From assembly GCA_030673845.1 (NCBI GenBank), contig JAUTCQ010000003.1, positions 62,001 through 126,000 on the forward strand: a stretch of DNA of 64,000 nt, given 5' to 3'. Positions 52,089 to 61,450 of the stretch are shown here, piece after piece; position 1 is the stretch's first letter; the number at the start of each line of letters is the position of its first letter. The notes beneath the pieces were generated by a model. The model was not told the origin of the DNA. It ran no database searches and saw only the letters and a list, made by a program, of their open reading frames with translations. The position numbers were made by a program, and so were the translations under genes. Source of the DNA: Verrucomicrobiota bacterium JB022 (GTDB lineage: Bacteria > Verrucomicrobiota > Verrucomicrobiia > Opitutales > Oceanipulchritudinaceae).

Positions 52089-55000
52089 CTATCTCAGATA
52101 AAGAATGCGGCGGTTCCAGCTTTCGGAGTGGACGTAGCGCACCATGATTTGCACCACGCGGTCGTTGGTATTGGCCGGGACGGTGAAGGGGATGGCCAGC
52201 TTGCCATCTTGCACCGCGTAGTAGCCGGATCCATCGAGCTCTTGAAGGTCGGACGTGACGATCTTGACTTCGACTGGCACGCTTCCTTTGCCGTTGCAGA
52301 GCACTTGGATCGTATTCTGGTCGCCACGAGCGGTGATGAACGGGGCGGCGAGGCTGGGAATGTCGAGGGTGTAGGGCACCACGAGCAGGGCGCGGCCATC
52401 GGCTTTGCCGAGTTGCAGGTTTTTGATCGTGATGGTGCCATCCTTGTTGGTGGTATGGCTCAGCGTCTTGCGTTGCAGGAGGTCGTAGACCTTCACGCTG
52501 CCGTTCACCTTCAGGTGCAGGTTCGTGGTTTGAGCGATGCCGTCGGCCTGGGCGGAAGTGTCGGTGCGCAGGTCGTTGACTACGAAGACGTAGCGGGCGT
52601 CGCCATCGCGCAGTTCATTGACCACGGCGGAAGTGGTGTCGACCCAGGCGTCGGGGCGGAAGCCAGCCTTGAAGAACGCGCTGCGCAGCACTTGGGCGGC
52701 CTTGTAGTAGTCGCTGATGATGCGGGCATCATGCTGGGTGGGCCACCAGCGGGACTGGTTGTCGATCACGAAGAAGTCAGGATCGACCACTTGGGTGTTC
52801 GGCAGGGTGGGGAAAGTGTCCCGGGCCTTCTTGTCCATGAAGATGGTGCCGCCGTTCTGGGCGAAGGTCTTCAGCTTGGCGAACACGTCGTCGGGCAGCA
52901 CCTCGGTGGCGAGGACGAAGACGGCGTCGAAGTCTTCGAGGGCGCCTTCGCGGACGTCGCTGTCGTGCACCGGCTCCCAGGGAATGTTGGCGAGGGCGAG
53001 GGCACGCTCACGATACTTCAGCAAGCCCTGGCTGCGCCAGTCGTGCATGTATTCGGAGGCGCGGCCACCACGGTAGAGCCAGGCTGCTTCGCTGTTGATG
53101 AAGCCCACCTTGGCGTAGGGGCGCTCCGTATTCGCGATGGCGGGGAAAAGGGGCTTGGCGAGCGTCTCTTGCATGCGCTCCATTTCGGCGATCTGCTCGT
53201 TGAAGGCGGCCTGGCGCTCGGGCGAGTTGCTCGGGTCGAGGGCTCGGTCGGTGCCCCAGTGGCCCATGCGGTCGGGGCGGTTGGAGAACACTGTCCAGAA
53301 CGATTCGCGGAAGATGGCGCGGGAGAGAGGCTCTTCGCTCGCCACAAACTGGAACAGGGCGGAGTTCTTGTGGCCATACTTGCGAGCGCTGTAGCGCATG
53401 TCTGCCATGTGGCCGTTGTAGAAGACCGGGTCGTTTTCGCCGCCACCGCCGGTGCGATACCAGAACTCGAGCCAGTCGGCGCCTTCGGGGGCGAATTCGA
53501 CCGTCATCTCCACTTCCGGGAAGTGCTGGTCGATCGCTTCGCCCAAGGCCTTGTGGATGGGCTGATAGCCGCCGTGGCGCTTCCACCACAGCCAGGTGCG
53601 GTAGTGCAGGTTGTTGGCCGAGATCAGGCCCTTGGCCGGCTTTTCCACCGAGGGGTGGTTGAGGTCGAGCTCGGGCACATCGCTGGTGGTAAAGCCAGCG
53701 GGGAAGTTCTCATTGGCCTTCAGGTATCCGCGAGCGCGGGCGTCGGCCAAGGCTTCGGGGTTGTAGGCGAGAGGGCCTTCCTTCTTCTCGGTATTGACGA
53801 GCAGGTTGTTGAAGGCTTGGTGATCGCCCACGTTGCCCAACTGGTCGAGCACGTAGTTGACGATCACGTCGTGGTAGGTCTGCGAAAAGGGGTTGATGCG
53901 GTCCAGCTCCTGACCGTTGACGCCGAGCGTCTGGAATTGCTCATGGGTGCGCAGCTGCGCGACTTCTTCCTTGAAGAGCCCGGTGGTCGAGCCGAGGTGG
54001 CCGCCGTGCATGAAGCCCTTGGCCAAGTGCAGGTCGAGCTGCTCGGTCGTGGGGAGCGAAAGGGTGCTCGACCACATCTTGTTCTGGTTGAAGCCCCAGC
54101 TGGCGGTCAAGTCGAGCTGGTCGACCTCGAAGCGGTTCCAGGTCTCGTAGGGCAGCTGGGTGATGTGGCGGCTGGGGGCGACGGTCAAGGGCAGCTTGAG
54201 CGTCTCGGTGGCGCCGTCATTGAGCTGCATGACCAGCTCCAGCTCGTATTCGCCGGGCTTGAAGTCGGCGGGCTCGAAGGGCAGCTCCACTTGGGTCGTG
54301 CTGAGGGCTGCCGCGTCAAAGGCTTGCTTGCCGAGCTGCACCCCGTCGAGCATGGCCGTCATCTGGCCGCTGCGGCGGGAGAGGGAAAGGTTGTCGTAGC
54401 TCAGCTTGAGCGTCTGGGCCTGCTCGTCGCGGGCAAAAATGTGGCGGCTCTTCCAGTTGGTGCCGAAGGTGACCTTGGTGCCGTTTTCGCGTTGGATCTT
54501 GCGGACTTCCACCCGGGTGAGGCCGTCGCCGGTGGTGGCGGCGGAATTGAAGTTGCCGACCTGGATCACGCCCTGGCCGCGCCAGTCTTCGATGCCGGTG
54601 CCTTGGCGGTAGGGCATCACGAAGGGGTTGCAGAGGGCTTGGCCATTGGCGTCGGTGTAGCCGATCTCGATGCGGTCGCCGTAGAAGCTGAGGTTGATGC
54701 GGTACCATACGCCCGGCTTGAAGGGCACGCCCCCGAAGTGGGAGCCATCGGTGCCGCCCCATTGGATGCGTTGGCCGTCGCCCGTGAAGCGCACCCAGAT
54801 GTAGCGCGAGCCAAAGCGGGCGAGCAGGCCGGGGCCTTGGGTGCGGCTGTTCAGCGTGACGGGGTGGGAGAGGCGGAACTCGGCGCTGAAGCTCTTTACG
54901 GCGCTGCCGTCGACCGGCACTTCGAAGAAGCTGGTGGCGTAGGCCGGGTTGTAGAGGCCGATGACGCCGTCGGCGGCGTCGAAAGTCGTGCGGCTGAGCT

Positions 55001-55763
55001 GCTTGCCGAAGTCGATGAATTCGTGGACCATGCCGTCGACCCCCACCAGATCGGGGTGAGCGTAGGCGATCTCGTTGATTTCTTCGGCGGCGGGCACGGG
55101 CTCGAGCCCTTCCAGCTTGTAATTGCGAACCTGGACCGTCGTTTCGCCGGCGTTGCAGCTGGCGAGGTGGTTGAAGGCACCGAGGCGCACTTCACCCTGG
55201 CCCATCCAGCGGGCAGCTTGCTCGGCATCCTTGAAGGCCAGCTTTTGCGGGCTGTTCAGCGCCATGCCGGTTTCGTTGAAATACTGCAGCTCCAGGCCGT
55301 CGTTTTGCCAGGTGATGGCGACCTTGTACCACTGGCCGGGCACAAAGCCGGGGCCACCGTAGTTTTGGCCGAGAGCGCCGGCGTGTTGGATGCGCTGGCC
55401 GTCGGGCGAGAAGGCCACGATCAGCTCGTCGTTGCCGAACTTGAGGCGCAGGCCGGGGGAAGTGCCGCGGTAGGGCACGTTCACCGCTTCAGAGAAGCGG
55501 AATTCGGCGGAAAGCTGACGGGCCTTGCGGCCGTCGATTTGCGTGGAAAGGTAGTTGGTGCCAAAGTCGCTGGACCGGAGCGCGTAGCCGTTGCCGGAGA
55601 GGGGGAGCACTTCGGGCTCGCAAGTCCCAACCGGCGTAGAAGTCCAGGTCACCTGAGTGGAGGCGGTATCAAGCTGCGGTGCTTCCAACCCAACGGTGGC
55701 CCCCTGCACGGGCAGGGCGATTAGCATTAAGGTGGTCAGTGACGCTGCAATGCGCGGGATCAT
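52089..55763 (-). CDS. Large secreted protein with duplicated jelly-roll modules, probable glycan-active enzyme
   Basis: 1224 aa with signal peptide MIPRIAASLTTLMLIALPVQG. Residues ~40-205 and ~235-395 are two homologous LamG/jelly-roll-like repeats (GLRLKFGNDELIVAFSPDGQRIQ and GLLARFGSRYIWVRFTGDGQRIQ). Then an Ig-like spacer, a large region with barrel-like features (~560-930: TWLWWKRHGGYQPI, VEFAPEGADWLEFWYR), a segment like the GH42 glutamine-amidotransferase-type domain (~945-985: DAVFVLATEVLPDDVFAKL, NGGTIFMD), and beta-rich C-terminal domains. Ends YLR with no sorting signal. I do not recognise a defined family; a glycoside hydrolase is an inference. Confidence 0.65.
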   Translation of the reverse strand: MIPRIAASLTTLMLIALPVQGATVGLEAPQLDTASTQVTWTSTPVGTCEPEVLPLSGNGYALRSSDFGTNYLSTQIDGRKARQLSAEFRFSEAVNVPYRGTSPGLRLKFGNDELIVAFSPDGQRIQHAGALGQNYGGPGFVPGQWYKVAITWQNDGLELQYFNETGMALNSPQKLAFKDAEQAARWMGQGEVRLGAFNHLASCNAGETTVQVRNYKLEGLEPVPAAEEINEIAYAHPDLVGVDGMVHEFIDFGKQLSRTTFDAADGVIGLYNPAYATSFFEVPVDGSAVKSFSAEFRLSHPVTLNSRTQGPGLLARFGSRYIWVRFTGDGQRIQWGGTDGSHFGGVPFKPGVWYRINLSFYGDRIEIGYTDANGQALCNPFVMPYRQGTGIEDWRGQGVIQVGNFNSAATTGDGLTRVEVRKIQRENGTKVTFGTNWKSRHIFARDEQAQTLKLSYDNLSLSRRSGQMTAMLDGVQLGKQAFDAAALSTTQVELPFEPADFKPGEYELELVMQLNDGATETLKLPLTVAPSRHITQLPYETWNRFEVDQLDLTASWGFNQNKMWSSTLSLPTTEQLDLHLAKGFMHGGHLGSTTGLFKEEVAQLRTHEQFQTLGVNGQELDRINPFSQTYHDVIVNYVLDQLGNVGDHQAFNNLLVNTEKKEGPLAYNPEALADARARGYLKANENFPAGFTTSDVPELDLNHPSVEKPAKGLISANNLHYRTWLWWKRHGGYQPIHKALGEAIDQHFPEVEMTVEFAPEGADWLEFWYRTGGGGENDPVFYNGHMADMRYSARKYGHKNSALFQFVASEEPLSRAIFRESFWTVFSNRPDRMGHWGTDRALDPSNSPERQAAFNEQIAEMERMQETLAKPLFPAIANTERPYAKVGFINSEAAWLYRGGRASEYMHDWRSQGLLKYRERALALANIPWEPVHDSDVREGALEDFDAVFVLATEVLPDDVFAKLKTFAQNGGTIFMDKKARDTFPTLPNTQVVDPDFFVIDNQSRWWPTQHDARIISDYYKAAQVLRSAFFKAGFRPDAWVDTTSAVVNELRDGDARYVFVVNDLRTDTSAQADGIAQTTNLHLKVNGSVKVYDLLQRKTLSHTTNKDGTITIKNLQLGKADGRALLVVPYTLDIPSLAAPFITARGDQNTIQVLCNGKGSVPVEVKIVTSDLQELDGSGYYAVQDGKLAIPFTVPANTNDRVVQIMVRYVHSESWNRRILYLR

Positions 55764-56296
55764 GATGATAGTATGTCGCGGAGGAGGAGGAGGAATCTGT
55801 CCGTCCCACACTTCAGCCGAAAGGGTCTGTCGTGGGGAACTGTGGTGGCGGTGTCAAAGCCGCTCTCCCTTTCTTTCGGATTCACCTCATTCCCTTAAAG
55901 CGCATCGAATCGAGCATTCTAAAATCTCAAAAAGCAACAACTTGCATGCTGCAATGGGGATTTGTTAATAAATTGTAAGCAAAATCCAAAATACGTAGAA
56001 GGACTTACGCCTTGTCGGTGTTTGTTTCAGGCTGAACGCATGAATCTGTTCGGAATAAAATCTCAACTGATGCAGTTTGCATTTGACCCTAGCATAGGGC
56101 TGATCTCCTAGCTGCACCTTGCGAATCGCCTAAAAAATGCAAAAAAATCGTTCTTGCACGAAAAATGGGCGTGGTGGGTGACAAAGTAACGTTCCAGGGC
56201 CTTCGAGAATGATTGATCGGTCTCATCTGGGTGCTGAAAGGCCGCCGGTTTGGGGTGGTCGGTTGCAGGCCGGTGGGCGGGTGACCCGTTTAAAAC
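55764..56296. other. Long AT-richer intergenic region
   Basis: About 530 bp upstream of the large secreted gene, lower in GC than its neighbours, with no ORF of coding quality. Contains ATGCA-N3-TGCAT (56070-56082) and the related TTGCATGCTGCAA (near 55943), possible regulatory sites. No riboswitch or RNA gene was recognised. The promoter of the leftward gene is expected here. Confidence 0.4.
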
Positions 56297-56330
56297 GACG
56301 CAGCGCCGGTGGGTAGACCGGCGCTGCGTC
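56297..56330 (-). terminator. Rho-independent terminator of the HPr gene
   Basis: 14-bp perfect stem GACGCAGCGCCGGT (56297-56310) / ACCGGCGCTGCGTC (56317-56330), 6-nt loop, followed on the minus strand by GTTTTAAA. Confidence 0.85.
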
Positions 56331-56366
56331 ATTGGGAAAATTTAACGATGGAAGGGCAGGAGGCGC

Positions 56367-56636
56367 TCAGGCTTCCTCGAACTTGCGGTCGAAGAGGTCT
56401 GCCAGATCGGCCAACATTTGCTCCGCGCCTTCCCCGCTGGTGGTGAAGCGCAGGTTGGAGCCTTGGCCGGCGGCGAGCATCATCAAGCCCATGATGCTCT
56501 TGCCGTTCACCTGCTCGTCGTCCTTCTCCACATACACTTCGGCCGGGTACTTGTTGGCGATCCGGACGATCATCGCGGCGGGGCGGGCGTGAATGCCCAT
56601 CTTGTTCTTAACCGTTAGTGTAATGGTATGTTCCAT
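56367..56636 (-). CDS. ptsH: HPr-family phosphocarrier protein
   Basis: 89 aa, the usual HPr size. Active-site His16 in GIHARPAA and regulatory-site Ser47 in GKSIMGLMML, the target of HPr kinase in other bacteria. Carries phosphate in the PTS or, as an Npr-type protein, in regulatory relays. No enzyme I or EII gene lies in the window; the gene stands between an ABC transporter and a terminator. Start at 56636 (MEHTITL) removes a 23-residue extension without similarity. Confidence 0.92.
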   Translation of the reverse strand: MEHTITLTVKNKMGIHARPAAMIVRIANKYPAEVYVEKDDEQVNGKSIMGLMMLAAGQGSNLRFTTSGEGAEQMLADLADLFDRKFEEA

Positions 56637-56729
56637 GGCTGTCACCGAGGCGAGACGACTTTCGAGGCTACAGCGTGCATGCATGCCGCGCTTTAGCAAC
56701 GTCAAATTATTGTACAGAGGCTGCAGCCT

Positions 56730-58514
56730 TCATTCATTGTAGGCGGGTTCGGCCTCAGGGATGAGATCCCTTTGGTAGGACCAGAGGCGCGCGTAGTGGC
56801 CGCCGAAGGCGCACAGCTCGTCGTGCGTGCCGCGCTCGATCATGCGGCCACGCTCGAGCACCACAATCTGGTCGGCCTTGCGCACGGTGGAGAGGCGGTG
56901 GGCGATCACAAGCACGGTGCGGTCGGCCATGAGGTTTTCGAGGGCCTCCTGGATCAGGCGCTCCGTCAGCGTGTCGACCGAGGCGGTGGCCTCGTCGAGG
57001 ATGACGAAGGGCGGGTTCTTGAGCAGCACGCGCGCGATGGTCAGGCGCTGCTTCTCCCCCTGCGAGAGGCGGATGCCCTTTTCGCCGATGTTGGTGTCGA
57101 GCCCCTCGGGCAGGCGTTCCACAAAATCCCACGCCGCTGCGCCTTCGAGTGCCGCGCGCATCTGGGCCTCGGTCGCCTCCGGGCGGGCCAACAGCAGGTT
57201 GTCCTTCACCGTGCCCTCAAAAAGGAAGGGGTCTTGCGCCACGTGGCCGATCTGCCCGTGGATGTCCTTCAGCGACAAGTCGCGGATGTCGACGCCATTG
57301 AGCAAAATCCGGCCGCTCGTCACGTCGTAGGCGCGCATGGAGAGGTTGGCCACGGTGCTCTTGCCCGCGCCGGTGTGGCCGACGAGGGCCGTCACCTTGC
57401 CGGCGGGGATGGTCAGCTCAAAGCTGTCCAGCACGTCCGGGCGGCCCGGATAGGCAAAGGAGACGTTGTCGTAATGCACTTCCACCTTGCCGCTGGGGAA
57501 AGGCTTGGGCTCGGCCGGCTCCTGCACCTCAATCGGCGCATCGAGGATCTCGAACACGCGCTCGCCGCTCGCCTTGCCCGCTGCCAGCAGGTGGTTGATG
57601 CCGTGCAGCTGGCCGAGGGGCTGGTAAATCATGTTGGCATACATGAGGAAGCTGACCAGCTGCGGCATGCCAAAGCTGCCGTCGCCGCTGATCATGAGGT
57701 AGCCGCCGACCGCGATCACGCTGCCGGTGCCGAGCTTCGTCATGATGTTGGTAAAGGGGCTGTACTTCGCCCAACGGTACATCGCGCGCAGGGTGGCGTC
57801 GCGCAGGCTCTCGGCCTTGTCGTTGAAGCGGCGACTCTCGCGGTCTTGCAGGGCGAAGGTCTGGATCAGGCGATTGCCCTGGATGTCTTCGACCAGCAGG
57901 CTGTTGAGGTCGCCCGACGACTCGCGCACCTGCTTCCACACCTTGCGGGAGTTGCGCGCGTAGAAAATGCCGATCACCAGCAGCAGCGGCACCGGCAGGA
58001 AGACGAACCACGCCAGAAACGCATTGGTGTAAAAGAGCATCGCCGTGACGCCGATCAACATCACGATCGCCTGGCTGCCCTGTTCGGTGCCATCCAGCAA
58101 CGCGCGCTCGACCGAGGCCACGTCTTCGATCACGCGGCTGGAGATCTCGCCGCTCTTGCGCTGGTCGTAAAACGAGACCGGCAGGTGCAACAGCTTCTGG
58201 TGCAGATCGCTCCGCATATCCAGCAACACCTTCTGCTCCAGCGTATTGTTGATCGCGATGCGCAGGCCGTTGAAGATTTCGCTGCCCACATAGAGCGCGA
58301 CGATAATAACGGTTCCCGTGATCAACCCGCTATAGTCCTGCGTGTCCGCAATGTTCTGCAGGATCGCCTCGACCACCTTGGGCACGGCGATCATCAGCCC
58401 GACCATGCCCACGGCCAGCGCCATGGTGCCCCAAAACAGCCCGGGATAGCGAAAAAGGTATTTGGAAACCCGCCAGATTACCTTGCCGGATTTCTTCTGC
58501 TCAGCCTCGTCCAT
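56730..58514 (-). CDS. ABC transporter, fused permease-ATPase (MsbA-like exporter)
   Basis: 594 aa half-transporter. Six membrane helices in ~15-330, then the ATPase: Walker A GHTGAGKST (~378), Q-loop, signature LSQGEKQR (~488), Walker B FVILDEATASVD (~510), H-loop VIAHRLSTV. Works as a homodimer to export lipids, lipid A or drugs; substrate not determinable. Transcribed toward the HPr gene with a 93-nt gap. An in-frame ATG at 58514 with AAAGG just upstream is one of few weak ribosome sites here. Confidence 0.93.
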   Translation of the reverse strand: MDEAEQKKSGKVIWRVSKYLFRYPGLFWGTMALAVGMVGLMIAVPKVVEAILQNIADTQDYSGLITGTVIIVALYVGSEIFNGLRIAINNTLEQKVLLDMRSDLHQKLLHLPVSFYDQRKSGEISSRVIEDVASVERALLDGTEQGSQAIVMLIGVTAMLFYTNAFLAWFVFLPVPLLLVIGIFYARNSRKVWKQVRESSGDLNSLLVEDIQGNRLIQTFALQDRESRRFNDKAESLRDATLRAMYRWAKYSPFTNIMTKLGTGSVIAVGGYLMISGDGSFGMPQLVSFLMYANMIYQPLGQLHGINHLLAAGKASGERVFEILDAPIEVQEPAEPKPFPSGKVEVHYDNVSFAYPGRPDVLDSFELTIPAGKVTALVGHTGAGKSTVANLSMRAYDVTSGRILLNGVDIRDLSLKDIHGQIGHVAQDPFLFEGTVKDNLLLARPEATEAQMRAALEGAAAWDFVERLPEGLDTNIGEKGIRLSQGEKQRLTIARVLLKNPPFVILDEATASVDTLTERLIQEALENLMADRTVLVIAHRLSTVRKADQIVVLERGRMIERGTHDELCAFGGHYARLWSYQRDLIPEAEPAYNE

Positions 58515-58650
58515 CCTTTAACCTCAAACACTTGTTCGGCCCCATGGCAAGAATCGGTCTCAATTTGCTCCAACTCCGGGCCGCGATCGGTAAAATAGTC
58601 TGCGCTTCCCGGTTGCGTGCGACGGGCAAGGCCACAAAATACGTGGGGTT

Positions 58651-59010
58651 ATGGACGTGCCCTATCACACGACGGATGTCTTTGGCGTATCGCACATGGC
58701 CCCGGATGAGGACCAGATGCGCGAGGTGCTGGAGTCGCTGGAGGATGCCGATTTTGGCGAACACCCCTACGTCAGCCTTACCCATTCGACCGGCTGGACG
58801 CTCAGCTACTACGAAAGCGGCGTCCTGCTCTGGGAAAACCTCTCCGACGACGAAGACGACGACACCCCGAGCCAGCCCCAGCGCTACCTGCGCAACGTCT
58901 CCCCCGAAGCCGCCTTGCGCTACTGGACCCAACTGGCCGAAGGCCGCCTCCGCGACCTGCAACGCCTCCAATGGCAACGCCATGCCCCCAGCGAAGAAGA
59001 AGAAGAGTAG
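58651..59010 (+). CDS. Conserved-looking small acidic protein of unknown function
   Basis: 119 aa, starting MDVPYHTTDVFGVSHMAPDE. Core VSLTHSTGWTLSYYESGVLLWENL alternates aromatic and polar residues like a compact alpha/beta fold, then EAALRYWTQLAEGRLRDLQRL (helix) and an acidic tail of five Glu. No signal peptide. I have no family name for it. Divergent from the ABC transporter and followed closely by the 177-bp inverted-repeat element. Confidence 0.65.
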   Translation: MDVPYHTTDVFGVSHMAPDEDQMREVLESLEDADFGEHPYVSLTHSTGWTLSYYESGVLLWENLSDDEDDDTPSQPQRYLRNVSPEAALRYWTQLAEGRLRDLQRLQWQRHAPSEEEEE

Positions 59011-59031
59011 GGAAGCGGAAGGGGATATTTT

Positions 59032-59208
59032 ACCAGAAAAGGCAGAGAAGAGGGTCAGGAAAGCGATGGAAGCTCCCCCGTTCTCTGGTGTCTCCCCTTC
59101 TTATAGAATTGGGCATAATCCCAAACCCCTTTATAGAGTTTTAATGAGAATCCAGAATCATCTCGATTGTCGCCTGCTTTCCTGACCCTCTTCTCTGCCT
59201 TTTCTGGT
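59032..59208. mobile_element. MITE-like element with 33-bp perfect terminal inverted repeats
   Basis: Left arm 59032-59064 begins ACCAGAAAAGGCAGAGAAGA and ends TCAGGAAAGC; the right arm 59176-59208 is its exact reverse complement over 33 bp. The 111-bp interior has no ORF but carries two TTATAGA copies 30 bp apart. A shorter degenerate relative is at 35158-35229. No transposase and no clear target-site duplication. Lies between two genes and could also fold as a long hairpin RNA. Confidence 0.75.
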
Positions 59209-59229
59209 CAGAATTTCCGCCCCATTCGC

Positions 59230-60102
59230 CTACCCGCGCAGCTTTTTGAGTTCGCGTTCGACGCTGTCGCTGAGGGCGGGTTCGAGTTCGCGGGCCTGCA
59301 CGAGACTGGCGCGGGCGGCTTCATGCTGGTCGAGAGCGGAGAGAATCTGTCCAAGGCGCCAATGGGCGGCGCCTTCGCTCGGCATCATCAGGGCGATGGG
59401 CAGTTGCAAACCCAGGTAGTGCTCCAGGTGCTGGCGGCCCTTGTCGAGCTCCTGGCCGGAGAGGGCGCTGAGGCGGCCCGATTGATACAAGGCCAGCGGG
59501 TTGTCCGGCGAGGCGGCGATGACCTCGTCCAGGTTTTGGCGCGCCTCGTCGAAGCGCTTCTGCTCGATGGCAGTGAGGCCGCTCATCAGCTTGGCCTCCA
59601 GCGGATCAAGCTCCTGCAGGCGCTCCATCGTGCTGGCGGCCTTGTCCTTGCTGCCGCCGGCGATGCCCGGCGCGAGCAGGTAAAACTGCTGCAGCCCGCG
59701 CAATGCATCCTGATTCTTCGGGTCGAGCGCGAGCGTCTGCTGAAAGGCTGCCTGCAAGCCGCGCGCGACCCCCATCTTTTGCATCATGCCCACCTCGTCG
59801 ACCCGCTCCACGTAGGCGTAGCCGAGGGTGGCAAAATATTGGGCCTTCGATGCGTCCAGCTCGGTTGCGAGCTTGGCGTTGTCGACGGCGGCTTCGCCGT
59901 CGCCCCGGGCCAGAGCCATCAGGGCCAGCCAATAGCACGCTTCTGCATCCTGCTGCTCCGCCAGTTCCTGCACGGCCGGCTCGGCTTCGCGCCATTGCGG
60001 CGAATTGAGCACCGGGTGCAGCTGTTCCCAGGTCGGCAAGTCTTTGGCGAGGAGGGGGCAGACGCCGGCCAGGGCGAGCAGAAGGGTAAAAACGATCTTC
60101 AT
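59230..60102 (-). CDS. Exported TPR-repeat protein
   Basis: 290 aa with signal peptide MKIVFTLLLALAGVCPLLA. Several tetratricopeptide-like helical pairs, e.g. AEACYWLALMALARGDGEAAVDNAKLATEL, FATLGYAYVERVDE and AHWRLGQILSALDQHEAARASLVQARELEP. Periplasmic scaffold for protein contacts; partner unknown. Lacks a lipobox Cys. Lies 98 nt beyond the Pta regulatory gene on the same strand, possibly co-transcribed. Confidence 0.8.
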   Translation of the reverse strand: MKIVFTLLLALAGVCPLLAKDLPTWEQLHPVLNSPQWREAEPAVQELAEQQDAEACYWLALMALARGDGEAAVDNAKLATELDASKAQYFATLGYAYVERVDEVGMMQKMGVARGLQAAFQQTLALDPKNQDALRGLQQFYLLAPGIAGGSKDKAASTMERLQELDPLEAKLMSGLTAIEQKRFDEARQNLDEVIAASPDNPLALYQSGRLSALSGQELDKGRQHLEHYLGLQLPIALMMPSEGAAHWRLGQILSALDQHEAARASLVQARELEPALSDSVERELKKLRG

Positions 60103-60199
60103 ACGGGCAAGCTAGCAGCAACAACGCCAGATTCCCCTCGCGCGTCAAGGGCGAGGCGCGACAGGGAAGGCGAGGGTAGCTGTATAAACGCCAGTGCGC

Positions 60200-61450
60200 C
60201 TACGGACGTTGCAGGCGGGGGATCAACTCGTCGATGCGCACGTGGTCGTGGATCAAGTCCTTGATGATCGGGATCTTGTCGGCGTCTTCCGGCTGCGTCT
60301 TGACCGTCATCGAGTGAATCTTGGAGGCCACGGCGTAGCTTTCCTCACTGCTGATCACCAGCGGCACCTCCGTCTGCGAGAACATCTCCATCAGCTTGGG
60401 GTGGGGCAGCAGGTTGCGCGTCAGGATGACGCCCGAGACCGGGCGGCGACCGGAAATGCCAGCGGCGGCGATGGTCGCGAGCAGGATGTCGTCGCGGTCG
60501 CCCGGGGTGATGATCAGCGTGCCGGGGCGCAGGTAATCGACTACGCCCTTGGCCGCCATCGCGCCCACGACGACTTGCTTGATGCGCTCGTGGCGGCCCG
60601 TGTCGCGTGCATTGAGCCAGCGGCCATTCACCTCTTCCACGATCTGGCTGAGGTTGGGCGCGGCCAACTGCGGCTGGGTGGGGATGACGCCGAGCAGGGG
60701 CACGCCGATGCGCTCCAGCGCCTTGCGGGTGTAGTGCTCGATCACGTCCAGCTTGTCGGGCAGCACCTTGTTGATGATCGCGCCGACCACCTCCACGCCG
60801 TAGCGGTCGAAAAGGCTCTTGTTCAGCGCGATCTCGTCGACCGGCTTGCCGATGCCGCCCCGGCTTACGATCACGGCCTTGGCCCCGAGCAGTCGGGCCA
60901 CCTGGGCGTTGGAAAGGTCGCAGATGGCACCCACGCCGGCGTGGCCCGAGCCCTCGATGATCACGGCATCCTTCTCATACGTCGCACGGTCGAAGGCGCG
61001 TACAATGCGGTCGACGAGCTGCGGGTGGATGTTCTCCGGATCGTCGAGGTAGCGGCGGGTAAAAGTCGTGTCGATGGCGACCGGGCTCATGGCCTCGATC
61101 GGCACCTCCACGCGGTAGATGTGGTTGAGCAGAAACGAGTCTTCGTCGATCTTCAGGCCTTCGACCTCGATGAAGCGCTGGCCGATGGGCTTGATGTAGG
61201 CCACGCGCTTGAAGTGCTGCTCCAGTGCGTTGAAGAGGCCGAGGCAGGTCGTGGTCTTGCCGTCGTTCTGGCGGGTGGCGGCCACGAAGAGCCGGGGGAT
61301 CTCGCGATTGAGCGGGGTGAGCTGCAGCGCCTGGCTAGGCTGGCGCGGAAACCCGCCGTCCGGCGAGTAATAGCTGAGTCGAGCGGTGTCCACGGAGGTG
61401 GTGGGACTGGGTTTCTTGGGATCGCGGGCCGTTTCGCCGGAAGACATCAT
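60200..61450 (-). CDS. Stand-alone Pta N-terminal-type protein (P-loop BioD-like + DRTGG domain)
   Basis: 416 aa. P-loop ATRQNDGKTTTCLG (~57-70) of the dethiobiotin-synthetase-like fold, IIEGSGHAGVG, VSRGGIGKPVDEI, then a DRTGG domain (~255-370: SQIVEEVNGRWLNA, PGDRDDILLATIAA, GVILTRNLLPHP). In E. coli this pair forms the regulatory N-terminal half of the 714-aa Pta. Here it is a separate gene whose start overlaps the stop of the catalytic gene by 4 nt. The ~45 N-terminal residues are low-complexity. Confidence 0.88.
   Translation of the reverse strand: MMSSGETARDPKKPSPTTSVDTARLSYYSPDGGFPRQPSQALQLTPLNREIPRLFVAATRQNDGKTTTCLGLFNALEQHFKRVAYIKPIGQRFIEVEGLKIDEDSFLLNHIYRVEVPIEAMSPVAIDTTFTRRYLDDPENIHPQLVDRIVRAFDRATYEKDAVIIEGSGHAGVGAICDLSNAQVARLLGAKAVIVSRGGIGKPVDEIALNKSLFDRYGVEVVGAIINKVLPDKLDVIEHYTRKALERIGVPLLGVIPTQPQLAAPNLSQIVEEVNGRWLNARDTGRHERIKQVVVGAMAAKGVVDYLRPGTLIITPGDRDDILLATIAAAGISGRRPVSGVILTRNLLPHPKLMEMFSQTEVPLVISSEESYAVASKIHSMTVKTQPEDADKIPIIKDLIHDHVRIDELIPRLQRP

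Noticed and set aside
52047-55724. 1225-residue open frame on the plus strand opposite the large secreted protein
   Set aside because: It mirrors the minus-strand gene codon by codon, has no signal peptide or motif, and its composition (Val/Ala/Gly/His-rich) is what high-GC third positions produce on the opposite strand.
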